A DNA stretch of 27,551 bases from Desulfovermiculus sp041686195 (GCA_041686195.1 JAWLEI010000031.1:1-27551), one strand, 5' to 3'. Counted from the first letter of the stretch, positions 13,040 to 21,306 are shown. A program made the numbers and translations. The notes: generated from the letters alone by a model not told the origin.

Positions 13040-14284
13040 GTGGAATCTGTGTTAGAACTAAGTTATGCCTTGGATACTTTTTATTTTCTGATTTCAGGAA
13101 TTCTGGTCATGTGGATGGCGGCTGGTTTTTCCATGCTGGAAGCAGGCATGGTCCGGACCATGAACACAGTAGAAATACTAACCAAAAATATCGCTCTGTA
13201 TTCTATCGCCTGCATTATGTATATGCTCATTGGCTACAACATAATGTATGGTGATGGGGGAGTACTCATCCCTGGATTCGGATTCTTGATCCAGGGCGAT
13301 AACAGTGTCCAGAGCGTTGTGGCCGGTGGAGATCAAGCCCCGTATTATTCGTCCATGGCCGATTTCTTCTTTCAGGTCGTTTTTGTGGCCACAGCCATGT
13401 CTGTGGTCTCCGGGGCGGTGGCTGAACGGATGAAGCTGTGGGCCTTTTTGTTTTTTGCTGTCATCATGACCGGCATCCTGTATCCAGTGCATGGATATTG
13501 GACCTGGGGAGGCGGCTTCCTGGATGGGCTGGGTTTTTCCGACTATGCTGGTTCCGGCATTGTGCACATGGCTGGAGCTGCAGCCGCCCTGGCCGGTGTG
13601 CTGGTTCTGGGACCGCGAAAGGGTAAATACGGGCCTGGAGGTAAAATCTCGCCCATTCCCGGGGCCAATCTGCCCCTGTCCGCTCTGGGCACCTTTATCT
13701 TGTGGATGGGCTGGTTCGGATTCAACGGCGGATCTGAACTCAAAGTATCTGACGTGGAGTCGGCTAATGCCGTGGCTCTGGTCTTTGCCAATACGAACAT
13801 GGCTGCTGCCTCGGGCATGATCGTGGCCCTGGCTGTCTCCCAACTCAAGTTCGGCAAAGCGGATCTGACCATGGGCTTAAACGGTGCTCTGGCCGGGCTG
13901 GTGGCCATTACCGCTGAGCCCAGCGCGCCGTCTATGCTTTTAGCCTCCTGCATAGGGGCAGTGGGCGGTATCATAGTTGTTTTTTCCATCGTGGCTCTGG
14001 ACAAGCTCAAGATTGACGATCCAGTGGGGGCGATTTCTGTCCACGGAGTGGCGGGCATCTGGGGCCTGCTGGCTGTCTTGCTCTCCAGTCCTGAGGCCAG
14101 TTTGTTCGGCCAGCTGGCCGGAATTGGAGTCATATTTGCCTGGATGTTCGGCACCAGCTATCTGGTATGGCTGGGATTAAAGGTGGTCATGGGCATCCGG
14201 ATCAGCGAAGAGATGGAATACAGCGGCATGGATATGGCTGAATGCGGTATGGAAGCCTATCCGGAATTTATGGGCAGCCAGTAA
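13040..14284 (+). CDS. amtB: Ammonium transporter AmtB
   Basis: This is an inner-membrane trimeric channel for ammonium, with about 11 hydrophobic segments in 414 residues. The twin pore histidines are visible as H176 (GSGIVHMAGAAAALAG) and H335 (ISVHGVAGIWGLL). The family signature DYAGSGIVHMAGA...GPRKGKYG is present. The C-terminal tail, EYSGMDMAECGMEAYPEF, matches the cytosolic region that contacts PII. The start is GTG at 13040 with ACAGGAGG about 9 bases upstream; the mature N-terminus MESVLELSYALDTFYFLISG has no evident signal peptide. It is co-transcribed with glnB, and a terminator follows at 14429. Confidence 0.95.
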   Translation: MESVLELSYALDTFYFLISGILVMWMAAGFSMLEAGMVRTMNTVEILTKNIALYSIACIMYMLIGYNIMYGDGGVLIPGFGFLIQGDNSVQSVVAGGDQAPYYSSMADFFFQVVFVATAMSVVSGAVAERMKLWAFLFFAVIMTGILYPVHGYWTWGGGFLDGLGFSDYAGSGIVHMAGAAAALAGVLVLGPRKGKYGPGGKISPIPGANLPLSALGTFILWMGWFGFNGGSELKVSDVESANAVALVFANTNMAAASGMIVALAVSQLKFGKADLTMGLNGALAGLVAITAEPSAPSMLLASCIGAVGGIIVVFSIVALDKLKIDDPVGAISVHGVAGIWGLLAVLLSSPEASLFGQLAGIGVIFAWMFGTSYLVWLGLKVVMGIRISEEMEYSGMDMAECGMEAYPEFMGSQ

Positions 14285-14428
14285 AGCACTTTTTGCCCTC
14301 ATTTTGAGCTGAACATGAAGGCTTGAGCCTTTGTGTATGCCAAATAATTTCTTCCACGTGGGCTCAAGTGAGTTGACGTCGGCGGCATTCATGCTCATTG
14401 TGCTGGGATGAACAGTCTGATATGCAGG

Positions 14429-14458
14429 GGCTGGGCATTTGATTGTCCAGCCTTTTTT
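14429..14458 (+). terminator. Intrinsic terminator after glnB-amtB
   Basis: GGCTGG (14429-14434) pairs with CCAGCC (14447-14452) across a 12-base loop, followed by TTTTTT (14453-14458). It lies about 145 bases after amtB and 35 bases before the next start. Confidence 0.8.
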
Positions 14459-14493
14459 GATGCATGACCCCCTTCTGAGCACAAGGAGCCGCC

Positions 14494-14847
14494 ATGAGCG
14501 AGGAGTTAAGAGATATCTGGATTGCGGTCCTGGGATCAGGATGGCATGTGATTTATGAGAAAGAAACAGATGAATCTGGGGAAACGGTATGGAAGTATCC
14601 ACTTTTTCTGGAAATTGAAGAGCAGGATGACGGACAGCCAGGCATTATCTTCAGACCCCTGTGCGTCTTTGGCAACAACTCGCGCCTGGACCCGATTGAC
14701 ACCAGACATATAATGTATTCTTACCCCCCGGCGGACGACATCATCAGTATGCGGGACAAGTTTGTGGACAGATACAAGGCCGAGCTGGAATCAATGAGCA
14801 AGAGCACTCATGAGGTGAATTCCGCCAACGGTGGACGGTTGCAATAG
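14494..14847 (+). CDS. Hypothetical protein, 117 residues
   Basis: The product MSEELRDIWIAVLGSGWHVIY... is a soluble, mostly beta-rich acidic protein. It has GIIFRPLCVFGNNSRLDPIDTRHIMYSYPPADD in the middle and a helical C-terminus (MRDKFVDRYKAELESMSK). No family is recognised. ATG follows CAAGGAG with about 6 bases spacing, a good site. The FAD oxidoreductase gene begins 30 bases after its stop in the same direction, so the two may be co-transcribed, which gives a weak hint of a shared role. Confidence 0.65.
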   Translation: MSEELRDIWIAVLGSGWHVIYEKETDESGETVWKYPLFLEIEEQDDGQPGIIFRPLCVFGNNSRLDPIDTRHIMYSYPPADDIISMRDKFVDRYKAELESMSKSTHEVNSANGGRLQ

Positions 14848-14877
14848 GAGCCCCCTGTCGCTGCCCGAGATTTTACC

Positions 14878-16167
14878 ATGCCCTACACCACCATACCGGA
14901 AAGAATTTATTGGAGTAGCAGATTCAAGAATGAGTCTGAAGAAGACCTGTTTCCCGGACCCAAGACCCAGATACTCATCATAGGCAGTGGATATACCGGT
15001 TTGAGCGCGGCCCTGCATCTGGCCCGAAATGATGTCCAGGTTATGGTTGTAGACCAAGAGGACGGTCCGGGGCAGGGGGCCAGCGGGCGCAACGGGGGCA
15101 TAGTCCTCTCCGGTTATCCTGTTGATTGTACAACATTGATCGACAAATTTGGATCAGAGCGGGCCAAAACCCTGTTCAACATATCCCGAAGAGCGATCAT
15201 CGGGGTGGAAAAGCTGATCCAGGAAGGAAATATTACTTGTGATTTTATGCCCAGGACGCATATCACAGCTGCTGTCCGCCCGGGACACAGGGATTGGTTG
15301 CGCCAGGAACAGGAAAGCATGGCCAAGATCTCAGGCACAAGCCCCCGGGTGCTGGATGCCGGCCAGATGCGAAAAGAGCTGGGAACCAATGCATATTGGG
15401 GTGGCCTGGCCGACCCGTGGTCCGCGTCTTTGAACCCGGCCCGGTTTGCCGCAGGCCTGCATCAAATGGCTCTGGCCGCCGGGGTCAAATTCAGCTGGTC
15501 CACCCGGGTACACGCCATTCAAAATGAAAACCGAAGGATACGCATGCAAACCAGCCGGGGCGACATCGTGGCCGACCAGGTCGTGCTGGCTACGAACGCT
15601 TTTACCCCGATCCTGAATGATTGGCTTGGCCGGCGGGTGGTGCCGGTTGAAAGCGTGATGATCGCCACTGAGGAAGTGCCGGATGAAGTCATACAGACGG
15701 TTTTGCCCCAGGGAAACACGGCATCAGATACCAAGCGGGTCCTGCATTACTTTCGCAAGTCACCGGACGGGAAAAGGATTTTGTTTGGCGGCCGCCCCTC
15801 CCTGATATGGGGGTCCCTTCAGGACAAGGGCTTCGCCCTGCACAAGGATATGCTGACTGTTTTTCCGCAGCTCAGGCCCTATAAACCGGCCTGGGTCTGG
15901 TCCGGTCAGGTAGGCTTTACCCGGGACCATCTCCCGCACAGTGGGGACATAAATGGTCTTTGGTATGCCACTGGGTATTGTGGGCATGGAATTGCCCTGG
16001 CTACCTATCTGGGCCGGCAGATGGCCAATGCAGTTTTGGGCTCCGATAATCCGAAAGATTGGGACTTTCCAGGCCCTCCCTTTCCCCGTTTCCCTTTGTA
16101 TCGAAAGCGGGCCTGGTTTGTGCCCCTGACTCTGGCCTGGTTTGGCCTTCTGGACCGCTTCTCTTAA
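14878..16167 (+). CDS. FAD-dependent oxidoreductase of the DAO family (gamma-glutamylputrescine oxidase/PuuB-like)
   Basis: The 429-residue product begins with the short preamble seen in PuuB-type enzymes (RIYWSSRF). The dinucleotide fold ILIIGSGYTGLSAALHLA follows (about residues 38-55), then GQGASGRNGGIV, the FAD loop typical of D-amino-acid/amine oxidases. Other marks are QVVLATNAF near residue 240 and the C-terminal FAD site GLWYATGYCGHGIALATYLG (about 360-380). Such enzymes oxidise a C-N bond of an amino acid or polyamine derivative to an imine/aldehyde in the cytoplasm; the exact substrate is not readable. The ribosome-binding site is weak. Position before the DHS-like and aldehyde oxidoreductase genes supports an amine or polyamine substrate (inference). 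Confidence 0.8.
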   Translation: MPYTTIPERIYWSSRFKNESEEDLFPGPKTQILIIGSGYTGLSAALHLARNDVQVMVVDQEDGPGQGASGRNGGIVLSGYPVDCTTLIDKFGSERAKTLFNISRRAIIGVEKLIQEGNITCDFMPRTHITAAVRPGHRDWLRQEQESMAKISGTSPRVLDAGQMRKELGTNAYWGGLADPWSASLNPARFAAGLHQMALAAGVKFSWSTRVHAIQNENRRIRMQTSRGDIVADQVVLATNAFTPILNDWLGRRVVPVESVMIATEEVPDEVIQTVLPQGNTASDTKRVLHYFRKSPDGKRILFGGRPSLIWGSLQDKGFALHKDMLTVFPQLRPYKPAWVWSGQVGFTRDHLPHSGDINGLWYATGYCGHGIALATYLGRQMANAVLGSDNPKDWDFPGPPFPRFPLYRKRAWFVPLTLAWFGLLDRFS

Positions 16168-16292
16168 GAATTCACCGCAGAACAACAGAGACCGCCTGAG
16201 GACAACTTTCCCTGCTCTCCAGACAGAGAAAAGTTGACCAGTACCCCCATTTTAATACATCATTACTTTTTCCCAGGCAGTGGTGCCCATGT

Positions 16293-16321
16293 TTGCCGTG
16301 AACTGTGCACTCATTTTATAC
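16293..16321 (+). promoter_or_regulatory. Possible sigma-70 promoter before the DHS-like gene
   Basis: TTGCCG (16293-16298) and TTATAC (16316-16321) are 17 bp apart. The predicted start would be only about 10 bases before ATG 16339, which is tight, so the call is weak. If real it rules out the upstream TTG start. Confidence 0.25.
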
Positions 16322-16338
16322 TTACCGAGAAGATTGAT

Positions 16339-17436
16339 ATGGATGAAAAGCAAAAATTCCGCAATGTAGCTCAAATGCTCAAACCAGATGAGCTTGGGCT
16401 GGAGCCTTTGATCCCTCTGGACCCGGATGAGGTGGAGGGCTTTGACGACCTTTTGTGGTCCATGTCCAAGACCGCTTTCGGCGGCCGGAGACTGGGAGAG
16501 GCTTTGGATGTCCTGCAGACCATGGTCCAGGATCCGGACTGCCATGTGGTGGGGACCTTTTCCGGAGCCATGACTGTGGCCAAAATGGGGCCTCTGCTCT
16601 GCCGGATGATAGACAAGGGCTGGCTCAACACGGTCATCTCCACCGGGGCCCTGATGGCCCATGGATTTATCGAATCCATCGGCCTGAAGCACTACAAATA
16701 TAAGCCCGGGGAGATGAGCGATCCCGAGCTGTGCCAAGCCGGCCTGAATCGGGTCTACGATACCCTGGAATCGGAATTTAATTTTATTGAGGCCGAAAAG
16801 ATCATTTATGCAGTCATGGAGAGCTTGGATCCCAAAGAGGTTTTTTCATCCAGAACCGTGTGTGCGGCCATCGGCAAGCACCTGCACGAGAACGTGCCGG
16901 GGATGGGCATCTTAAAAAGCGCGTATGAGCAAAGCGTCCCAGTCTATATTCCGGCCTTTACCGACTCTGAATTGGCCCTGGATATCGCTTCCTACATGAT
17001 TAAACTCCAGCCCGAACTCGGAGAGCAGGAAGTTCCGGCCGGTTCTCTGCCTTTTCATTTCAACCCCTTTGCCGATCTCTTTGACTATACCCGAAGGATG
17101 GTGGGGGCCAAACGCCTGGGCATCTTTACCATTGGCGGCGGCGTGCCCAGAAACTGGGCCCAACAAATGGGTCCCTTTGTAGAAATGGCCAAACAAACCC
17201 ATCCCCACCTGTCCTGGCCCTATTCCCGGTTTCAGTATGGGGTGCGCATCTGCCCTGAACCGGATCACTGGGGTGGACTCTCCGGCTGCACATACCAAGA
17301 GGGCGTGTCCTGGGGGAAATTTGCCCCCCCTTCTCAGGGAGGCCGCTTTGCCGAAGTGTTGTGCGATGCAACCATTGCCTGGCCCATCCTGATCAAGGCC
17401 CTGCAGAAGCGATTGGAAAAAAGCCCCGCAAAATGA
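16339..17436 (+). CDS. Deoxyhypusine synthase-like protein
   Basis: The family transfers an aminobutyl group from spermidine, using NAD, onto a lysine (eIF5A in eukaryotes and archaea) or onto another amine, as in homospermidine synthases. The 365-residue product is close to human DHS in length. It shows FGGRRLGEALDVLQTMVQDPDC, TFSGAMTVAKMG, ISTGALMAHG, and GLSGCTYQEGVSWGKF with the catalytic Lys at 327 (K329 in human). The active-site KHH segment of eukaryotic enzymes reads RNW here (GGGVPRNWAQQ). Bacteria lack eIF5A, so the acceptor is unknown. I prefer ATG 16339 (GAGAAG 6 bases upstream) to TTG 16234, because it gives the family's length and lysine position. Its TGA overlaps the next ATG (ATGA). 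Confidence 0.8.
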   Translation: MDEKQKFRNVAQMLKPDELGLEPLIPLDPDEVEGFDDLLWSMSKTAFGGRRLGEALDVLQTMVQDPDCHVVGTFSGAMTVAKMGPLLCRMIDKGWLNTVISTGALMAHGFIESIGLKHYKYKPGEMSDPELCQAGLNRVYDTLESEFNFIEAEKIIYAVMESLDPKEVFSSRTVCAAIGKHLHENVPGMGILKSAYEQSVPVYIPAFTDSELALDIASYMIKLQPELGEQEVPAGSLPFHFNPFADLFDYTRRMVGAKRLGIFTIGGGVPRNWAQQMGPFVEMAKQTHPHLSWPYSRFQYGVRICPEPDHWGGLSGCTYQEGVSWGKFAPPSQGGRFAEVLCDATIAWPILIKALQKRLEKSPAK

Positions 17437-19238
17437 ATATTTCCGGTTATTTTCAGCGCCAGCTGTACATCGACCTTTACCGACAGTCGTGTGAAATCCG
17501 GCCCTTGGATCCGGAACTCCTGAGCCAGACTTTGGGCGGCAAGGGATTGGCTGTTCATTTGTTTCAACAGCTGGTTCCAGACCCTATCCATCCTTTCTCA
17601 GCTGATAATCCCCTCATCTTTGCCCTGGGTCCGGTCACAGATACTCCGGTCTGGGGCTCAACCAGGTTTGGCGTGTTCACCAAGTCCCCCCTGACCGGCT
17701 GTTTTAACGAGTCTTATGCCGGTGGAAGGGCAGCGATCCCCATGAGCCGAACCGGGTTTGATGTCGTGGTCATTACCGGTGTGGCCGAGAAACCACTGTG
17801 GCTGGAAATTTCAGAAACCGGGGCTGTCTTTCACTCAGCAGCAAAGCTCTGGGGACTGGATTGCCTCCAGAGCGAAGCGGCCCTGAAGGCCAAAAGTGGT
17901 CCCGGGTCCGGGGCACTCGTTATTGGTCCGGCCGGAGAGAATCTGGTTCGCTTTGCGGTTTTGGCCACTGATCGATGGCATATGGCCGGCCGAGGCGGTA
18001 CCGGAGCGGTTATGGGCTCAAAACGGCTCAAAGGGATCGTCTTTCACGGGGCAGCCCGCCGTCAGGTCCACAACCCAGGGGGCGTCAAATCCTGGTCGCA
18101 AAGATTGGTCCAGGAACATAAGCACCAGCCGGGGCCGGAAAATTATCGCAAATTCGGAACAACAGCCATGCTGGATCTGATGAACACGGCCGGTGCCTTT
18201 CCTTGTGCATACTGGTCTCAGGGCCGGCTGCCCGACTGGGAACACCTGAGTGCAGCCCATATCATGGATCAGTTGCAGGCCCAGCCCAGATCCTGTCCCC
18301 GATGCTTTCTGAGCTGCCGCAAGCTGGGGCATGTTTCAAGCGGCCCATTCCAGGGGCTGCGGATTGAAGGCCCGGAGTACGAGACCCTCTATGCCTTTGG
18401 CGGATTGTGCCTGATCTCTGATGTACGGGAGATTGCCCATCTCAACGATGTATGCGATCGGCTGGGCATGGACACCATGAGTGCCGGGAATTTGACAGGG
18501 ATGATTCTGGAAGCGACCCGTCAAGGCCGCATGCGTACCAGCCTGGAGTATGGTCAGGGCCAACAGATAGCAGATCTTATGGAACAAATGGCCTTCAGAA
18601 AGGGCCTGGGCGGAATTCTGGCCCTGGGCATGCGCCAGGCGGCCAGCAACCTGGGATTGGAAGATTTGGCTGTCCAGGTCAAGGGCATGGAACCGGCCGG
18701 GTATGATCCCCGGGTGCTCAAGGGTATGGGCCTGGCCTATGCGGTCAGTTCCCGGGGTGCATGTCACTTAAGAGCATCCTTCCACCGGGCCGAACTGACC
18801 GGAGAGGCCAATGTCAAAGATCCGTCCGGATTGGTAGCCTCTTTCCTGGAGCATGAAGACACCTGCACCCTCCTGGACTGCCTGATTGTCTGCCGCTTTT
18901 TCCGCAAGCTCTACGCCCGGGAAATGCCCAGGTTCATCTCTTTGGTCACTGGATTGGATGTGGACCTGCCGACCCTTCGGGATATGGCTGGAGAAATCAT
19001 GGACCTGACCAGAATGGTCAATCTCAGCCAGGGCATAGGCCCAGATCAGGACTGCCTGCCAGAGCACATTACGCAAAATCCATTACCGGATGGGAGCAGT
19101 ATCGGAGAACAAGAGCTGCAGACTTTGATCAGGGAGTATTACCGCCAAAGGGGGTGGGATGAGCAAGGCATACCTGCGTATGGACATGCTTCATTTTTCA
19201 GCCACGATGCATGTCCCGAGTTGACGGATCGCAAGTAA
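17433..19238 (+). CDS. Tungsten-dependent aldehyde:ferredoxin oxidoreductase
   Basis: AOR enzymes oxidise aldehydes to acids with ferredoxin, using a tungsten-bispyranopterin and a 4Fe-4S cluster in the cytoplasm. The 601-residue product begins with the family N-terminus (GYFQRQLYIDL...TLGGKGLAVHLF). It carries the pterin-binding MAGRGGTGAVMGSKRLKG (from about 184). The cluster ligands are C288-x2-C291-x3-C295 plus a late Cys at 487 (DCLIVCRF). I chose ATG 17433, which overlaps the DHS-like stop by four bases (translational coupling); a longer frame from 17361 lies inside that gene. The coupling suggests it oxidises an aldehyde made by, or competing with, the two upstream enzymes. Substrates of AOR paralogues cannot be told from sequence. 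Confidence 0.9.
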   Translation: MNISGYFQRQLYIDLYRQSCEIRPLDPELLSQTLGGKGLAVHLFQQLVPDPIHPFSADNPLIFALGPVTDTPVWGSTRFGVFTKSPLTGCFNESYAGGRAAIPMSRTGFDVVVITGVAEKPLWLEISETGAVFHSAAKLWGLDCLQSEAALKAKSGPGSGALVIGPAGENLVRFAVLATDRWHMAGRGGTGAVMGSKRLKGIVFHGAARRQVHNPGGVKSWSQRLVQEHKHQPGPENYRKFGTTAMLDLMNTAGAFPCAYWSQGRLPDWEHLSAAHIMDQLQAQPRSCPRCFLSCRKLGHVSSGPFQGLRIEGPEYETLYAFGGLCLISDVREIAHLNDVCDRLGMDTMSAGNLTGMILEATRQGRMRTSLEYGQGQQIADLMEQMAFRKGLGGILALGMRQAASNLGLEDLAVQVKGMEPAGYDPRVLKGMGLAYAVSSRGACHLRASFHRAELTGEANVKDPSGLVASFLEHEDTCTLLDCLIVCRFFRKLYAREMPRFISLVTGLDVDLPTLRDMAGEIMDLTRMVNLSQGIGPDQDCLPEHITQNPLPDGSSIGEQELQTLIREYYRQRGWDEQGIPAYGHASFFSHDACPELTDRK

Positions 19239-19270
19239 TTTTCCAATGCGGGCAGGAGGTTGAACAGCCA

Positions 19271-19307
19271 AAGTGGATAAATCACAACAGCAATTCAAAA
19301 TCCACTT
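19271..19307. terminator. Weak hairpin between convergent AOR and regulator genes
   Basis: AAGTGGAT (19271-19278) and ATCCACTT (19300-19307) are perfect inverted arms with a 21-base loop. There is no strong T run, so efficient termination is doubtful. Confidence 0.3.
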
Positions 19308-19319
19308 CTTGGAGGGAGC

Positions 19320-20786
19320 TTATTCTTTTAAATCATTTACATTGGAGTAATGCGAATATCTCTCATTGAGCTCCTTTTTTTTAATTTTTTCAAGTAAAGT
19401 GGTACGCTTGAGATTTAATCTTTTCGCTGCCTGCTTCTTGTTGCCATTTGTGGCTATGAGTGCCTGCAGTATAAGTCTGTCCTCATACTCACTGATTTGC
19501 TTGTTAAAATCAATTTCCGAATCCCTCATGACATGCAGGTTTTCCTCTGTTATCCCGCCAAGTTCATCCTCGAGCTCACACTGGGTGTTCTTGTTTTCAA
19601 CAACCCGATATTCTTCAGGTAAATCATCAACATGAATTATTGATCCCCGATGCAGGACACACACCCTTTGGACCAGATTCATGAGCTCCCGTACATTTCC
19701 TGGCCAGGAGTATTTCTGAAGTATGTGTATGGCTTCCGGCGAAAACTCCTTGGGCTTTCCTTGTTTGCCTCTATTGTATAACAACGCGAATTTATGGAGC
19801 AATAATGGTATGTCAACCTGTCTTTTGCGGAGTGGGGGGATGTATAAAGGGACTACACTGAGCCGATAATAAAGGTCAGTTCGAAACGAATTGTTTTTAA
19901 CAGCCTGCTCAAGATCGATATTCGTGGCAGCTATGATCCGGGTGTCGACCTGAACCGGCTTGACAGTCCCGAGGGGCTCGAATTCTCTTTCCTGAATGAC
20001 GCGAAGAAGTTTAGTCTGGAGTGTTGGCTGCATTTCACCGATTTCATCCAAAAACAAGGTCCCGCCTTGGGCTAGGTCTAATCTGCCTTTCTTTTTTTGC
20101 GTCGCACCGGTGAAAGCTCCTTTTTCATGCCCAAAGAGCTCGCTTTCCAAAAGGCTGTCCGGTATGGCAGCACAGTTGACAGGCACAAAATTCCTTTTGG
20201 CCCTTGGGCTGCATCTGTGCAGGGCCATGGCCACAAGCTCCTTTCCCACACCGCTTTCACCTTGAATGAGGACAGTGCTTTCTCCTTCTTCCCCTAAGCG
20301 GGCAATAGTCTCATACAGTTTATGCATTACCGGGGAGTTGCCCACAATACCATAGAATCCGTCCCTCTCTCTCAGGCCAGGGGTCTCGCTTTTGGGTTGC
20401 CCAAGGCTAGTGCGGTTGAAAAAAAGGTTGGAGACAGTCAAAGAAATTTCTTCTTCGTGGAGCGGAGTGGATATTGTCGCTTGTGCTCCACTTCGCATGG
20501 CTTCAATATGCATCGATCTCTCACTATGAGGAGCAATTGCAACACATAGAGTCGGAATATTTGAATCCTTCATTTTACTTATGAATTGAAGTTCGTGATA
20601 GGAGTCTGTCGTCAGATCTACGATGACCAGCTGAGGCGCAGCTTGGATCATGGCATCCCAGGCAATGGTCGAAGCGTGGGCAATATGGCTCTGGGGACCG
20701 AATGTTTTAGGCAGTATATCGACCAGCTTTTGGGCATGATCACTCTTTTTGGACAATATCAAAATGGAGATTTCGCTGTTACTCAT
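19320..20786 (-). CDS. FleQ/FlrA-like sigma-54-dependent flagellar transcription activator
   Basis: The 488-residue protein has a receiver-like domain (1 to about 125), an AAA+ domain (about 145-380) and a Fis-type helix-turn-helix (about 440-475). The AAA+ part has Walker A GESGVGKE (176-183), the sigma-54-contacting GAFTGA (223-228), Walker B TLFLDEIGE and RTDLYYRLSV. The recognition helix RTTLLEKIKKKEL resembles FleQ/FlrA/FlrC. The receiver keeps D57 but lacks the acidic pair (ILSKKSD) and the usual KP lysine (ISTPLH), so it is degenerate, as in FleQ. The LFRS segment reported for c-di-GMP binding in Pseudomonas FleQ is not seen here (FYG instead). It diverges from fliF, beside a FleQ-box-like palindrome and a sigma-54 promoter, so it most likely activates the flagellar operon. 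Confidence 0.85.
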   Translation of the reverse strand: MSNSEISILILSKKSDHAQKLVDILPKTFGPQSHIAHASTIAWDAMIQAAPQLVIVDLTTDSYHELQFISKMKDSNIPTLCVAIAPHSERSMHIEAMRSGAQATISTPLHEEEISLTVSNLFFNRTSLGQPKSETPGLRERDGFYGIVGNSPVMHKLYETIARLGEEGESTVLIQGESGVGKELVAMALHRCSPRAKRNFVPVNCAAIPDSLLESELFGHEKGAFTGATQKKKGRLDLAQGGTLFLDEIGEMQPTLQTKLLRVIQEREFEPLGTVKPVQVDTRIIAATNIDLEQAVKNNSFRTDLYYRLSVVPLYIPPLRKRQVDIPLLLHKFALLYNRGKQGKPKEFSPEAIHILQKYSWPGNVRELMNLVQRVCVLHRGSIIHVDDLPEEYRVVENKNTQCELEDELGGITEENLHVMRDSEIDFNKQISEYEDRLILQALIATNGNKKQAAKRLNLKRTTLLEKIKKKELNERYSHYSNVNDLKE

Positions 20787-20850
20787 CGTGTCCTTGCAGA
20801 TACAATTTTTTACAATTGCTGCATAAGCTCGAATTCCTCAATAAGAACAA

Positions 20851-20879
20851 TTATTACCACAAAGAGCACCTAAAGTCAA
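20851..20879 (-). promoter_or_regulatory. Sigma-70 promoter of the flagellar regulator
   Basis: On the minus strand TTGACT (complement of 20874-20879) and TAATAA (complement of 20851-20856) are exactly 17 bp apart, giving a leader of about 55-60 bases before the regulator's ATG. Confidence 0.65.
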
Positions 20880-20955
20880 GCTTTAAACAAGCGGATTTCT
20901 GGCATGAAATAAGATGTGTATGCTAAAAACCTAACGAAACGTAGAAAAACACATT

Positions 20956-20969
20956 ATCTCATTTGAGAT
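20956..20969. promoter_or_regulatory. 14-bp palindrome in the regulator-fliF intergenic region
   Basis: ATCTCA-TT-TGAGAT is a perfect palindrome, six bases before the FleQ-box-like site. It is a candidate operator for an unknown dimeric regulator, or part of a compound enhancer. Confidence 0.4.
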
Positions 20970-20975
20970 CTGGAT

Positions 20976-20993
20976 TTGTCAATTTATTGACAA
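20976..20993. promoter_or_regulatory. FleQ-box-like palindrome
   Basis: TTGTCAA-TTTA-TTGACAA is a perfect 18-bp palindrome. Its core GTCAATTTATTGAC fits the FleQ consensus described in Pseudomonas, GTCAAT-NN-ATTGAC. It lies about 120 bp upstream of the fliF -24 box, a good distance for an enhancer, and about 100 bp upstream of the regulator's own -35 box. Confidence 0.65.
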
Positions 20994-21110
20994 TTTTTCT
21001 CCGCAATAAAAATAACTTTCATAGACTCCACCAACCTCAGATCCATAACCCATCCGCTCACTTTTGGGATAGACCGAAATCACGGCAATTTGCAGGGAAA
21101 ATATTGTTTT

Positions 21111-21126
21111 TGGCGCAGCTATTGCA
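21111..21126 (+). promoter_or_regulatory. Sigma-54 promoter of the fliF operon
   Basis: TGGCGCA-GCTA-TTGCA fits the -24/-12 consensus, with GG (21112-21113) and GC (21124-21125) separated by exactly 10 bp. Transcription would begin near 21137, leaving a leader of about 170 bases before fliF. I see no credible gene in that leader. Confidence 0.85.
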
Positions 21127-21306
21127 AAAAGAGTCCCGGCCAGGAAATTGTTGCCCCAAGACTAAAGAGCACTGAGGGAATCCTGGGAATGAGTTTCAGC
21201 CATCAGCTGAACTCTTCATGCCAACTCAATATTCATGGTGTCGGGAAATCGACATATACTGTTCAAGCCCACGGTCCGCCAATACAGACTATGCATTTGA
21301 GGGATA

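Noticed and set aside
17361..17432. Upstream extension of the aldehyde oxidoreductase
   Set aside because: The added 24 residues lie inside the DHS-like gene and do not resemble the AOR N-terminus; ATG 17433 gives the family start and an ATGA overlap.
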